NCBI GenBank assembly: GCA_007859745.1
Contig: SMLU01000001.1
Span: forward strand, 806,001-870,000
From: Phycisphaerae bacterium RAS1
Lineage (GTDB): Bacteria > Planctomycetota > Phycisphaerae > UBA1845 > Fen-1342
Direction of reading: 5' to 3'
DNA: 64,000 nt
In this document: piece after piece, positions 26,124 to 34,669 of the stretch
How positions within the stretch are numbered: the first letter of the stretch is position 1
How the letters are laid out: each line of letters begins with the position of its first letter
Program-made: the position numbers and the translations under genes
The notes under the pieces: model-generated
Told to the model about the DNA's origin: nothing
Database searches by the model: none
The model's input: the letters and a program-made list of their open reading frames with translations, nothing else

Positions 26124-26184
26124 TTCAGTTCTCCGAAATCGCCCCGCCCGTCCGGGCAGGACGCGATGGACCGCGCTGAGCGGC

Positions 26185-26212
26185 AATATAACCTCGCGGC
26201 GTCGGCATACAA
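26185..26212 (-). promoter_or_regulatory. Candidate sigma-70 promoter for the small lipoprotein pair
   Basis: On the minus strand TTGTAT (26212-26207), a 16-nt spacer and TATATT (26190-26185). The predicted transcript start gives a leader of about 55 nt to ATG 26123. Pattern match only. Confidence 0.5.
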
Positions 26213-26253
26213 GTTCGCGTCCGCTTCGCGATATGGGCATAATCCCGCCCACG

Positions 26254-27873
26254 ATGCCCCTTACCGTGACCGTCGCCCCATGCCGTCCCATTTGTGGCGC
26301 GGCGTTCTTGCTGCTCTCGGTCATCGGCTGCGGCCACGGCGGGCCGATTCGAGCGACGCTGAAAAACGGGGTTGAGCGGCCCCAGCCGGCCGTCATCCTG
26401 TTCATCGCCGACGGACTCGGCGCCGACATGCTCGAGCGCGGCTGCGCCGAAGGCTGGCTGCCGAACATCCAGCGCCGCTTCGTCCAGGCCGGGCTGCGCG
26501 TCGAAAACGCCATGACGGCCGTTCCGGCGATTACCTATCCATCGATCGTAACGCTGCTGACCGGCGCGTCGCCGGCGCGGCACGAGATCGTCGGAAACCG
26601 CTGGTTCGATCCGCGCGACTTCCGTTTCCGCAATTCGCTGACCATCAACACGTACCGCGCCGTCAATCGCGACTTCGAATCCCCCACCGTGTACGAACGG
26701 CTCGCGCCAGCGCCAACCGCCGGCATCCAGTGCCCCATCCGCCGCGGCGTCACGAAGAACTTCGCCAACTGGGCCGCCTCGGGCGTGATGTGGTTCTTTC
26801 GTGACTACACGGCGGTCGACAAGCTGACGGTGGATTCGCTGCCGCGCGTGGTGTTGTGGGCCAACAGCCTCAGCCGCTGGCCGTCGCTTCTGACGGTCTA
26901 TTTTCCAGGGCTGGATACGGTGGGCCACGTCCACGGGCCGGAGTCGGAGAAATATCGGTGGGCGGCGTGGCACGTGGATCACCAGGTCGGCCGCGTGTGC
27001 GACTGGCTGGAGTCGCAGGACCTGCTGAAGTCGAGCTACATAGTCCTCACCAGCGATCACGGGCAGGTCGAGATTCGGTCCGACGGCCGGGTCGACCTGA
27101 TGGCGCTGCTTCGCGACGCCGGCCGCTCACCGACCGACCGGCAGATTCAGGACGGAAAGCTCGAAGATCGCCGGCGGCACTTCAACGCGTTCGACACGGT
27201 TGCGTGCTGGCGCGACGGGCGGTTTGGAATCGTCCACTTCAAAGGCGCGGGCGGATGGAGCGATCCGCCGACCTTTGCCGAGGTGGAAGCCGTCGCGGCG
27301 CGGTTCTGTCAGGGCTCGCAGCGCGGTGCGGCGGCCGCGCCGCACGGAATTCAACTGGTCGCGTATCTACGGTCGCAGTGCGAAGCGGGGTTGATCGGAC
27401 CAGACGGCGCGGCGCGGATCATCGAGCGCGAAACAACGGCGGGCGTTGAATATGCCTACGCGCCACAACCCGCTGACGTGTTCGGTTATCTGGCGACGCC
27501 CGAACTGGCCGGCTTCGTCGCTGCCGGGTTCCACTCCAGCCGGGATTGGCTCGGCGCAACGTGCCGGGCTGCGATTCCCGACGTGGTTCCGCACCTGATT
27601 CCCCTGCTGCGCTGCCGCCGCGCGGGACAAATGCTGGTTATCTGTGCGGACGGGTACTCGCTGAGCGGCGAGCGGGGCGGACACGGCGGGCTGCTCAGGC
27701 GCGAAATGCGCGTGCCGCTGCTGATCGCCGGTCCGGGCATCGCGCCCGGCTCGTCGCTGGAAATGTCGCGGGCCGTGGACCTGACGCCGACGTTGCTTAC
27801 ACTGTTAGGCCGGCAGGCGGCGATCGGCGATGATCTCGAAGGCCGCGCGCTGCCGCTGCGGAGCGCGGACTAG
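26254..27873 (+). CDS. Alkaline-phosphatase-superfamily phosphodiesterase, lipoprotein
   Basis: 539 residues from ATG 26254; ATG 26233 in frame is also possible. A hydrophobic start ending LLLSVIGCGHGG is a lipobox, so it is probably an outer envelope lipoprotein. Metal and nucleophile motifs of type I phosphodiesterases/nucleotide pyrophosphatases are all present: ILFIADGLGADM (Asp), AITYPSIVTLLTGASPARHEI (Thr nucleophile), YFPGLDTVGHVHGP (Asp, His), VLTSDHGQVE (Asp, His) and GGHGGLLRREMRVPLL (distal His). The substrate could be a nucleotide, phospholipid head group or phosphonate. It stands alone, divergent from the small lipoproteins. Confidence 0.9.
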   Translation: MPLTVTVAPCRPICGAAFLLLSVIGCGHGGPIRATLKNGVERPQPAVILFIADGLGADMLERGCAEGWLPNIQRRFVQAGLRVENAMTAVPAITYPSIVTLLTGASPARHEIVGNRWFDPRDFRFRNSLTINTYRAVNRDFESPTVYERLAPAPTAGIQCPIRRGVTKNFANWAASGVMWFFRDYTAVDKLTVDSLPRVVLWANSLSRWPSLLTVYFPGLDTVGHVHGPESEKYRWAAWHVDHQVGRVCDWLESQDLLKSSYIVLTSDHGQVEIRSDGRVDLMALLRDAGRSPTDRQIQDGKLEDRRRHFNAFDTVACWRDGRFGIVHFKGAGGWSDPPTFAEVEAVAARFCQGSQRGAAAAPHGIQLVAYLRSQCEAGLIGPDGAARIIERETTAGVEYAYAPQPADVFGYLATPELAGFVAAGFHSSRDWLGATCRAAIPDVVPHLIPLLRCRRAGQMLVICADGYSLSGERGGHGGLLRREMRVPLLIAGPGIAPGSSLEMSRAVDLTPTLLTLLGRQAAIGDDLEGRALPLRSAD

Positions 27874-27900
27874 CGCTCGGTCAGTCGTGTTTTGAGGGAT

Positions 27901-27952
27901 GGGGAGCATCGGCTTCCAGCCGGTGCACACCGGCGAGACGCCGATGCTCCCC
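27901..27952. repeat. Variant 'ggggagcatcggc' hairpin
   Basis: ggggagcatcggcttcc and the inverted end agacgccgatgctcccc enclose a short agccggtgcacaccggc stem. Same family as 14454 and 51182, shortened. Confidence 0.8.
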
Positions 27953-28045
27953 GTCAATTCAGCATTGAGGGAGCACTAGCCGCGTTCCGGCGTCGGTGCA
28001 CTGTGCGCGGGCGCCGGTGTGTGTCCCAATCACGGTTGGACTTTA

Positions 28046-29185
28046 ATGACCCGTGTTCTCGTATCGTTGAGCGCCGTCGGACTCGCACTGGCGGCTTGCA
28101 CCCTTCTGATTCAGCGCGACGCGGCCCCCGCCGTGGCGGCCGCGCCGCTGGGCGCGGCGGCGCGGCCTGCCGCGGCGGCTTCCGGCGACGGCCAGCCGGC
28201 GGCCGCGACCGGGGCCTACCGCGGCCTGGCGATTCAACTCCGCACCGGCTTCGGCCCGGTGGAGCGCTACGGCCCGCTGTTGCGCGAGATCGCCGACCTG
28301 GGCGCCGACACCGTGATGCTCTGCCCCTGCGGCTTCATGGAGCACGCCCGCTCGCAGGGCATCTTCGTCGACGTTCGCAAGACGCCCTCGCCGCCCGACC
28401 TGGTGGCGCTCACCAAGGAAGCTCGCAGACTCGGCTTGCGGCCCATCATCATGCCCATGCTGCTGCTCACGAATCCACGCGGCAGCGAGTGGCGCGGCGT
28501 CATCGAACCGCCCGAGTGGAACGACTGGTGGCGGCAATATCGCGAGTTCATTATTCACTTCGCCGACATCGCCCGCGACGGCGGCGCCGAGGCGCTCATG
28601 GTCGGGTCGGAACTCGTGACAACCGAGAAGTACACCGCGGAGTGGATTCGGGTCATCGAAGCCGCCCGCGAGCACTATCCCGGCGGCAAGCTCGGCTACT
28701 CGGCCAACTGGGATCACTACAAGCCGGTGCAGTTCTGGGACAAGCTCGACCTGATCGGCATGACCAGCTACCACACGCTCGCGGACAAGAAGAATCCCAG
28801 CGTTGATGAGATCGCGGCCAAGTGGAAGCCGATCTGCGACGAAGTCGCCGCGTGGCAGAAGAAAATCGGCCGGCCGATCCTGATGACGGAGGTCGGCTGG
28901 TGCAGCCAGGAGGGGGCGGCGATGGCGCCGTGGAACTACTACGCTAACCAGGTCGCGACGCCGGCCGGCCACGAAGAGCAGCGACGGCTGTACGAGGCCT
29001 TCATTCGCGCCTGGAACGGCAGCGGCGCGCTGGGTGGCGTGATCTGGTGGGAGTGGCAGGAAACCGGCGGCGAGAAGGACTACGGATATACGCCGAAGGG
29101 CAAGCCGGCTGAGACCGTTTTGCGCCGCTGGTTCAGCGAGTCGCGAACCTCGCCGGCCGACGCCGCAACTAACGGCGGTCGCTGA
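28046..29185 (+). CDS. GH113-like glycoside hydrolase
   Basis: 379 residues from ATG 28046 (MTRVLVSLSAVGLALAACTL, a lipoprotein-like signal). An Ala-rich spacer follows to about residue 55. The rest is a TIM barrel with clan GH-A features: RGLAIQLRTGFGP at the start, MVGSELVTTEKY (acid/base Glu), DLIGMTSYHTLADKK, LMTEVGWCSQEGA (nucleophile Glu) and GVIWWEWQETGGEKDYGYTP. This spacing is closest to GH113 beta-mannanase-like proteins. It is probably exported to degrade or remodel polysaccharide. A GH5- or GH53-like assignment is possible. Confidence 0.8.
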   Translation: MTRVLVSLSAVGLALAACTLLIQRDAAPAVAAAPLGAAARPAAAASGDGQPAAATGAYRGLAIQLRTGFGPVERYGPLLREIADLGADTVMLCPCGFMEHARSQGIFVDVRKTPSPPDLVALTKEARRLGLRPIIMPMLLLTNPRGSEWRGVIEPPEWNDWWRQYREFIIHFADIARDGGAEALMVGSELVTTEKYTAEWIRVIEAAREHYPGGKLGYSANWDHYKPVQFWDKLDLIGMTSYHTLADKKNPSVDEIAAKWKPICDEVAAWQKKIGRPILMTEVGWCSQEGAAMAPWNYYANQVATPAGHEEQRRLYEAFIRAWNGSGALGGVIWWEWQETGGEKDYGYTPKGKPAETVLRRWFSESRTSPADAATNGGR

Positions 29186-29201
29186 GGACCACGCATCGCC
29201 G

Positions 29202-29828
29202 TCACGTCGGCGACCCCAGTCCGCCGGTCTCGCCCAGCCAGGCGACCACGCGATCGGCGGCGAGGTCGAGATCATCGTCCGTCACGTCTATTTCTAACGA
29301 CCGCAACGTGGATCGCCGGACGGCCTCTCGAAACTGCCCCTGCTCGACGATGAAACGTGAGAGGTCGTCGTATTGCCGCGGATTCCCGGAAACGGCCAGC
29401 CGCGCCGTCCGGGCGGCGGCGAAGGAGCCCGGGTCGCGGGTGCACAGAATGATGCGGAAGTCGATCGCGGCCAGACGCGCTTCCAATTGGAAAAATTCGT
29501 AGTGTGCACCGCGGGCGGCCATCTGATGGACCTGGGTCGAGATGTGAAAACGGTCCACGATCCACGAGTAATAGCGCAGGAGCTCGAAGAGCCGCACCCA
29601 CGTGTTGTATGTCTCCAGCGCCCGGGACTCCTCCTCGGGGTTGAAATTGATGAGTCCGCGCCCCCACGGCGTATTTGTGAACCCGCACCACTCACCTGAA
29701 ACAACGGGTGAGTGGTAGCGGTATTTGCGCGGGCCGACGAAGCCGGGGTGCTCGTTAAGTCGGAATGCAAGCTCGGTCTTATGCGTGAGGCGCGTGCCTT
29801 CGAGAATGACGTGCGGACAGAGTTTCAT
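29202..29828 (-). CDS. P-loop kinase-like protein with degenerate Walker A
   Basis: 208 residues. The N-terminus MKLCPHVILEGTRLTHKTEL sits where a dTMP-kinase-type protein would have ILEGxDGxGKTT. K-T remain, but the second glycine is His. A later block IILCTRDPGSFAAARTARL resembles the lid/DRX region of nucleoside kinases. No signal peptide or membrane segment. It is convergent with the GH113-like gene, 16 bp away. Nucleotide binding is a weak inference; I do not recognise the family. Confidence 0.65.
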   Translation of the reverse strand: MKLCPHVILEGTRLTHKTELAFRLNEHPGFVGPRKYRYHSPVVSGEWCGFTNTPWGRGLINFNPEEESRALETYNTWVRLFELLRYYSWIVDRFHISTQVHQMAARGAHYEFFQLEARLAAIDFRIILCTRDPGSFAAARTARLAVSGNPRQYDDLSRFIVEQGQFREAVRRSTLRSLEIDVTDDDLDLAADRVVAWLGETGGLGSPT

Positions 29829-29902
29829 GTCGCAATCTCATCCTACCGTCGGCCTTTCGGGGCCGGTTCCAAAAAAAGCGGTCGTCTGGACGTGCTTTTC
29901 AG

Positions 29903-29930
29903 TTGCAACGGCCTGGAAATCGGCTACACT
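29903..29930 (+). promoter_or_regulatory. Candidate promoter for the RRM gene
   Basis: TTGCAA (29903-29908), 16 nt, TACACT (29925-29930), each four of six to the sigma-70 consensus. This predicts a leader of about 158 nt before ATG 30095, long enough for RNA-level control as seen in some cold-responsive RNA-binding genes. Pattern match only. Confidence 0.45.
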
Positions 29931-30094
29931 TTCAGCAGGTGGATCTGACGACAGTCCGGAAGCCGCGTCTGACATTGCTACGCCTTCTCGCCTCGTTCGC
30001 CTGCTCCTACCTGTGGGCCACTGTCGGCCCCTTTCACGGACCCTGAAAGAGAAACGCAGCGGGTCAATCGCCCTGTTCAGGAGATGAAGGGCAA

Positions 30095-30466
30095 ATGGGC
30101 AAGAAACTGTACGTTGGAAACCTCGCCTACTCGGTCACAGACGCCGACTTGCAGCAGCTTTTCGGAGCGCACGGCAACGTCACGTCCGCACAGGTCATCA
30201 TGGACCGCGACAGCGGTCGCAGCAAGGGCTTCGGTTTCGTCGAGATGAGCTCGCCGGAAGAGGCCCAGGCCGCGATTACTGCGCTGAACGGCCAGCAGCA
30301 CGGCGGCCGCACCCTGACCGTCAATGAGGCCAAGCCGAAGGAGAGCGGCGGCGGTCGCGGCTTCGGCGGCGGCGGCGGCGGTCGCGGCGGCTATGGCGGC
30401 GGCGGTGGTGGTGGCCGCGGCGGCTATGGCGGTGGCGGCGGCGGCGGCGGCCGCGAACGCTGGTAG
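30095..30466 (+). CDS. Glycine-rich RNA-recognition-motif protein
   Basis: 123 residues. One RRM fills residues 3-80, with RNP2 (KLYVGNLAYS) and RNP1 (SKGFGFVEM) intact, and the usual beta4 HGGRTLTVNEAKP. The tail (about 85-123) is Gly/Arg-rich RGG-like sequence (GGGRGGYGGG repeats), common in cyanobacterial and planctomycete RRM proteins. It probably binds single-stranded RNA as a chaperone. The start has a GGAG-like site (caggagatgaagggcaa). It is transcribed alone: a promoter candidate at 29903 and a clear terminator at 30504 frame it. Confidence 0.95.
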   Translation: MGKKLYVGNLAYSVTDADLQQLFGAHGNVTSAQVIMDRDSGRSKGFGFVEMSSPEEAQAAITALNGQQHGGRTLTVNEAKPKESGGGRGFGGGGGGRGGYGGGGGGGRGGYGGGGGGGGRERW

Positions 30467-30503
30467 GCCGGCATCGGATGCAATCGAATCGCTGATTCTG
30501 CAC

Positions 30504-30537
30504 CGGGAGGTTGCTTCGCAACCTCCCGTTGCTTTTT
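30504..30537 (+). terminator. Intrinsic terminator after the RRM gene
   Basis: A perfect 11-bp stem cgggaggttgc/gcaacctcccg with a TTC loop is followed by ttgcttttt. It lies 38 bp after the stop codon. Confidence 0.85.
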
Positions 30538-30587
30538 CCCGTTGCTTTCGTTGGCAGGGCAGTTCCTTGAGCGCCACTGAACCCGCC

Positions 30588-30634
30588 ACGGAAGTGGCGG
30601 GCAGGCATACCCCGCACTCCCGTGCGGGGTTCTG
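30588..30634. repeat. REP-like double hairpin, divergent variant
   Basis: gaacccgccacggaagtggcggg and ccccgcactcccgtgcggggttc are two hairpins in inverted order with the same gaaccc/gggttc ends as the main family. The loops and stems differ. Confidence 0.65.
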
Positions 30635-30685
30635 ACAGGCCCCCGCTCCCGATTCTGACCCTGCTGTCTTCGGCTGGTATGAACG

Positions 30686-31666
30686 ATGGCGCCTCCGACG
30701 GCCGTTCGAGTGTGCGCGGCGGACGCCCGCATCGTGCGGCGCGGGCAGCCCTGCCGAGAGCATGTTGAGCTCGAGTGCGTGCTTCCGGGGTTTCCGGCCT
30801 CAACCGCGGGGCAGTTCGTCCAAATCCTCTGCCATGATCCTCAAGGAAGTGCGGCGACAGGGCGCGATTGGGTGGAGGGTTGTTTTGCTGCGCTTTACAC
30901 CGGGGACGCGGGTCTCCCGGTCATGCTGCGGCGGCCGTTCAGCATCGCCGACCGTTGGGATGAGGCTGACGGGGCGCACGTGGTCGTGATTTCGCGGCGC
31001 GTCGGGCCGGGAACGGAGTGGCTGGAGCGGCGAGCCGTTGGAGACGTGCTGAATCTGACCGGTCCGCTCGGTCGCGGATTTGTTGAGCCGGAGCACACAA
31101 CGCCCGTACTGCTGGTCGGCGGCGGCGTGGGGATTCCGCCGCTGCTGTACATGGCGCGACAGCTCGCTTCACTCGGATTCTCTGACGTCACGGCGGTGCT
31201 GGGCGCAACCACGCGCGACTTGTTTGCCGTAGAACTCATCTCGGAGCCGGCCCGCGATGGGAGCGCGACGCGCTGCCTGAAGTTGCCGGGCGCGGCGCCA
31301 TTCGGAGCGATCGTCACGACGGATGATGGTTCGCTGGGCGTGCGCGGCGTGGTGACGGCGGGAATGGCGGCGTGGGCGCGGAGCCGCGGAAGCCAGGATG
31401 GCCCGCGCCGCTCGGTCGATCGCGCGCCGCTGGTCATGGCGTGCGGGCCGCAGCGGATGCTGGCGGCGGTGGCGCACGAAACGCGACAGCGCGGCTGGGC
31501 GTGCCAGGTTTGCATCGAGACGACGATGGGTTGCGGGCTGGGGACGTGCCTTTCGTGCGTGGTGCGCGTGCACGACGCGTCGCGCGACGGAGGCTGGCGC
31601 TGGGCGCTGTCCTGCACCGAGGGGCCGGTGTTTGATCGCGATGTACTGATCGAGATGAGCCTGTGA
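30686..31666 (+). CDS. pyrK: Dihydroorotate dehydrogenase electron-transfer subunit PyrK-like
   Basis: 326 residues, longer than usual PyrK (about 250-270). The ferredoxin-reductase layout is intact: FAD-binding barrel (PVMLRRPFSIADRW, RxxS/T motif), NAD-domain glycine run VLLVGGGVGIPPLLYMARQL, then the 2Fe-2S cluster cysteines in QVCIETTMGCGLGTCLSCVV and a last Cys in WALSCTEGPVF. PyrK passes electrons from dihydroorotate oxidation by PyrD to NAD+ in pyrimidine synthesis. No pyrD is adjacent. Extra length is in loops near residues 50-65 and 225-250. Another ferredoxin-reductase-type subunit is a less likely alternative. Confidence 0.88.
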   Translation: MAPPTAVRVCAADARIVRRGQPCREHVELECVLPGFPASTAGQFVQILCHDPQGSAATGRDWVEGCFAALYTGDAGLPVMLRRPFSIADRWDEADGAHVVVISRRVGPGTEWLERRAVGDVLNLTGPLGRGFVEPEHTTPVLLVGGGVGIPPLLYMARQLASLGFSDVTAVLGATTRDLFAVELISEPARDGSATRCLKLPGAAPFGAIVTTDDGSLGVRGVVTAGMAAWARSRGSQDGPRRSVDRAPLVMACGPQRMLAAVAHETRQRGWACQVCIETTMGCGLGTCLSCVVRVHDASRDGGWRWALSCTEGPVFDRDVLIEMSL

Positions 31667-31673
31667 ACTTCTT

Positions 31674-31738
31674 CGGGTGGAACGGGCATCTTGCCCGTTC
31701 CTTCAAACGCGGGGACGGGCGGGACGCGCGTCCCACCC
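31674..31738. repeat. 'gggtggaacgggcatcttgcccgttcc' hairpin repeat
   Basis: A gaacgggcatcttgcccgttc hairpin plus an inverted gggacgcgcgtcccaccc end. It is related to 62203, which carries both stems, and to 22065. It lies between convergent genes. Confidence 0.8.
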
Positions 31739-31771
31739 AAAGGCGCTCACGCTCAGACGCACGCACGCCCC

Positions 31772-33277
31772 TTAGCGCAGCTTCAGACGCCAGAAGGCAA
31801 ACCAGCTCATCTTCAGCAAGAGCCATCCGTGCCGGAACCGGCTGATGTTGGTGGTGCCGTACGTGCGGGCCTTGTAGCGGACGGGGATCTCGACGATTTT
31901 CAGGTTGGCCTTGGCCGCGCCCAGCAGCAGGTCGAAATCGCCGAACGGGTCGAAGTCGCCGAAGAAGTGCCGGTTGGCCGCGATCGTGTCGTAGTTCTTC
32001 TTCGACAGCACCTTGGTGCCGCACAGCGTGTCGCGCAGCGGCTGGCTGAGCAGCCAGGTGAACACCATGCTGAAGAAGCGGTTGCCCAGCTTGTTCAGGA
32101 AGCGCATCGCCTGGTCTTCCATGGGATAAACCAGCCGCGTGCCGTTGATGAACTCGCCGCGGCCGCTGGTGATGGCTTCGACGAAGCGCGGCAAGAGCTC
32201 GGGCGGGACGGTCAGGTCGGCGTCGAGGATCATCAGGATGTCGCCCGTTGCGGCGGCGAAGCCCTTGCGGACGGCGTCGCCTTTGCCGCGGCCGTCGCCC
32301 TGCGGAATGAGCTTCATGTTGCGCTGCGGTCGGGCGGCGATCTGCGCTTCGATTTCATCCGCCGTGCCGTCCGTGCTGTTCCCGTCCACGAAGATGATCT
32401 CGGTTCCGGCGCCCATTTCGGGCGTGCGCTGGATGGCGGCTTCGATGTTGCCGCGCTCATTGCGGGTCGGGATGACGACGCTGACGCGCGGCGCCCGCAA
32501 CTCGGGCGGCGCGGCCACGGCGCGGGCCACCAGCACCTGGACCAGGCCGAGATGGCCAAAGGGCCAGAAGCGGGCCACGAAGCGATTCATGAGCCCGGCC
32601 AGCAGCGGAATCGGCGCCGGCATGAGCACCTCGCCGGATTTTCGGATGATCTCCAGCCCGGCCAGATAGGCCAGGTTGCTCAGATCGTGCAGCGAGAGCC
32701 AGTTCTGCTCGCCGGTGCGCTTGCGCAAGCCCACGCGCGTCGCCAGCTTGAGCAGCGGCTCCCACAGCGCGTTGTGGTAGGCGATGACGATTCGCGTGTC
32801 GGCGCGACAGGCGTGCCCGACCCGTGCGAACAAACTCTGCACGTCCTCGGCGGTGGCCAGCGCGGTCGAGACGATGATGAAATCGAATCGCCGCGGACCC
32901 AGATCGAACCGATCCAGCGGCGCGTGAACAAAGGTCAGGCCCGGATGACGCGCCTGGGCCTCGCGGATGACCGCCTCGTCGGCGTCTACGCCGACGCCTT
33001 CGCCGGGCTTGAGCGAGGCGAGCAGGTCGCCGGCGTCACGGACGCCAACCTCGAGGATGCGCCCGCCCGGCGGAATGTGGAGCTCGAAGAGACGAAACAA
33101 CTGCCGCGTGTAGTAGCTCAATCGCCGCGGGCGACCGCCTGCGCCGCCCGGTGCGCCGCCGCCCTCGGCCGTCGTGGCGGCTGGGCCGCGGTCAGTGCGG
33201 GCGGGTTCGATCAAGTCCATAAGCGCTCGCGCAGATCCGGAAAGTCCAACGGGCGACGGGTACGCGTCGTGGGTCAT
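31772..33277 (-). CDS. Methyltransferase-like / GT2 glycosyltransferase fusion
   Basis: 501 residues from ATG 33277; a GTG five codons upstream is possible. Residues about 50-250 look like a SAM-dependent methyltransferase: GGRILEVGVRDAGDLLASL is motif I, followed by VGVDADEAVIREA, FDFIIVSTAL, and the H/N-rich region AYHNALWEPLLKLATR. Residues about 262-501 are a GT-A family 2 domain: SVVIPTRNERGNIEAAIQ, EIIFVDGNSTDGTADEI, DILMILDADLTVPPE (DxD), and NGTRLVYPMEDQAMRFLN, as in dolichyl-phosphate-sugar synthases. Likely role: adding a sugar to a lipid carrier or surface glycan, with a linked methyl transfer. The start is 56 bp from aroB's stop on the same strand. Confidence 0.85.
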   Translation of the reverse strand: MTHDAYPSPVGLSGSARALMDLIEPARTDRGPAATTAEGGGAPGGAGGRPRRLSYYTRQLFRLFELHIPPGGRILEVGVRDAGDLLASLKPGEGVGVDADEAVIREAQARHPGLTFVHAPLDRFDLGPRRFDFIIVSTALATAEDVQSLFARVGHACRADTRIVIAYHNALWEPLLKLATRVGLRKRTGEQNWLSLHDLSNLAYLAGLEIIRKSGEVLMPAPIPLLAGLMNRFVARFWPFGHLGLVQVLVARAVAAPPELRAPRVSVVIPTRNERGNIEAAIQRTPEMGAGTEIIFVDGNSTDGTADEIEAQIAARPQRNMKLIPQGDGRGKGDAVRKGFAAATGDILMILDADLTVPPELLPRFVEAITSGRGEFINGTRLVYPMEDQAMRFLNKLGNRFFSMVFTWLLSQPLRDTLCGTKVLSKKNYDTIAANRHFFGDFDPFGDFDLLLGAAKANLKIVEIPVRYKARTYGTTNISRFRHGWLLLKMSWFAFWRLKLR

Positions 33278-33333
33278 TGGGGGGACCGCCACCCGGCCGG
33301 AACATTCTATCGGCTGTCATCAGTTCTGAGCAT

Positions 33334-34407
33334 TCAGGGAGCCAAGGCGACAAGCGCCGCCGCGATTTCCGCGTCCGTTGCGTCGGTGACGCGCTGCACC
33401 GCGCCGATTTCGCGCAGCAGCATGAAATGAATCGCGCCGCCGCGGTTCTTCTTGTCCATGCGGCAGGCGTCGATGACCGCAGCCGGGTCCAGCGGGCGCG
33501 GCAGGCGCGTCGGAAGCTGAAGCGCGGCAAGCGCATCACGGATGCGCTCGGCCGAGCCGGGCGAGAGCAGGCCCCGCGCCTGGGCCATGGCGTTCTCCGC
33601 GATCATGCCCAGCGCCACGCACTCGCCGTGCCGCAGCTCGTAGCCGAGCAGGTGTTCGAACGCGTGGCCGAGCGTGTGGCCGTGGTTCAGAATCGCACGC
33701 AAATCGGCCTCGCGCTCGTCGGCCGCCACGACCGCGGCTTTAATCGCGACGTTTCGCGCCAGGAGCGGCTCGATCACCGCGGGCTCGCGGGCGACGATTC
33801 GCGCGGCGTTTTTTTCGTGAAAGGTCAGCAGATCCGGGTCGCGGATGGCGGCGTGCTTGATGCTCTCTGCCAGGCCGGCGGAGAAGTCACGCGCGGGCAG
33901 CGTCGCCAGGAATTCGCTGTCGATAATGACGCCCAGCGGCTGATGAAACGCGCCGACGAGGTTCTTGCCGGCGGGCAGGTTCACACCCGTCTTGCCGCCG
34001 ACGGAGGCGTCGACCGCGGCTTCAGTCGTCGTCGGAACCTGAATGTACGGCACGCCGCGCAGCCAGGTGGCGGCGGCGAATCCGGTCAGGTCGCCGACGA
34101 CGCCGCCGCCCAGGCTCAGCAGGACGTCGCTGCGCTCGATACGAAAGGCGGCGAGCTGGTCATAGAGCTTCGCCAGTCGCGCGATGGACTTGCTTTGCTC
34201 TCCCGGCGGAACGCGGATGGACAGTGCGTTGCCCGGTAAGACTTCGAGCAACGATTGCAGATGGAGAGCGGCGACGACGTCGTCCGTGATGACGACGACG
34301 CGCCCGCCGCCTGCCGGCGCGAGAAGCGCGCGAAGCTCGAATCGGGCGCGCGGGCCGATCCAGACGTCGTAGCGCTTTCCAGGAACCGCAACCGGGACGC
34401 AAGTCAT
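33334..34407 (-). CDS. aroB: 3-Dehydroquinate synthase
   Basis: 357 residues from ATG 34407 (MTCVPVAVPGKRYDVWIG), with CTGGAG six bases upstream. An in-frame extension to 34494 lacks such a site. It is the second step of the shikimate pathway, using NAD+ and a divalent metal. Motifs: PPGEQSKS, LSLGGGVVGDLTGFAAATWL, PTTTEAAVDASVGGKTGVNL, GLAESIKHAAI (metal Glu), and NHGHTLGHAFEH (metal His). It precedes the methyltransferase-GT2 fusion and is divergent from folC. Confidence 0.97.
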   Translation of the reverse strand: MTCVPVAVPGKRYDVWIGPRARFELRALLAPAGGGRVVVITDDVVAALHLQSLLEVLPGNALSIRVPPGEQSKSIARLAKLYDQLAAFRIERSDVLLSLGGGVVGDLTGFAAATWLRGVPYIQVPTTTEAAVDASVGGKTGVNLPAGKNLVGAFHQPLGVIIDSEFLATLPARDFSAGLAESIKHAAIRDPDLLTFHEKNAARIVAREPAVIEPLLARNVAIKAAVVAADEREADLRAILNHGHTLGHAFEHLLGYELRHGECVALGMIAENAMAQARGLLSPGSAERIRDALAALQLPTRLPRPLDPAAVIDACRMDKKNRGGAIHFMLLREIGAVQRVTDATDAEIAAALVALAP

Positions 34408-34633
34408 TCGAACTCCAGAGATCGCGGCGAACAACAACCAGCTCCGCGGCGTAGCAATTCCGTCGGCGAGCCAGCGGCGCGCGGGCACAGGCAAATTCTG
34501 TGCCTGCGGAATTCGGAGCGATCCGGTCTGAATTCGTCAACGGGCCAAGCTCGTCCGCGTAATCGGGTCCGAATCGGCGACAAACTACTACCTATTGGTG
34601 TCATCGTCACGATCTATACGACAGGTAGCATTG

Positions 34634-34662
34634 TTGACGAATTGGCAAGACGGCAATATAAT
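34634..34662 (+). promoter_or_regulatory. Strong sigma-70 promoter for folC
   Basis: TTGACG (34634-34639), exactly 17 nt, TATAAT (34657-34662): five and six of six matches. The expected start site, about seven bases on, falls at or next to ATG 34670, so the message would be leaderless. The rest of the 34408-34633 gap between divergent genes holds only short inverted words (ggcacag/ctgtgcc, ctacct/aggtag). Confidence 0.75.
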
Positions 34663-34669
34663 GCGACTT

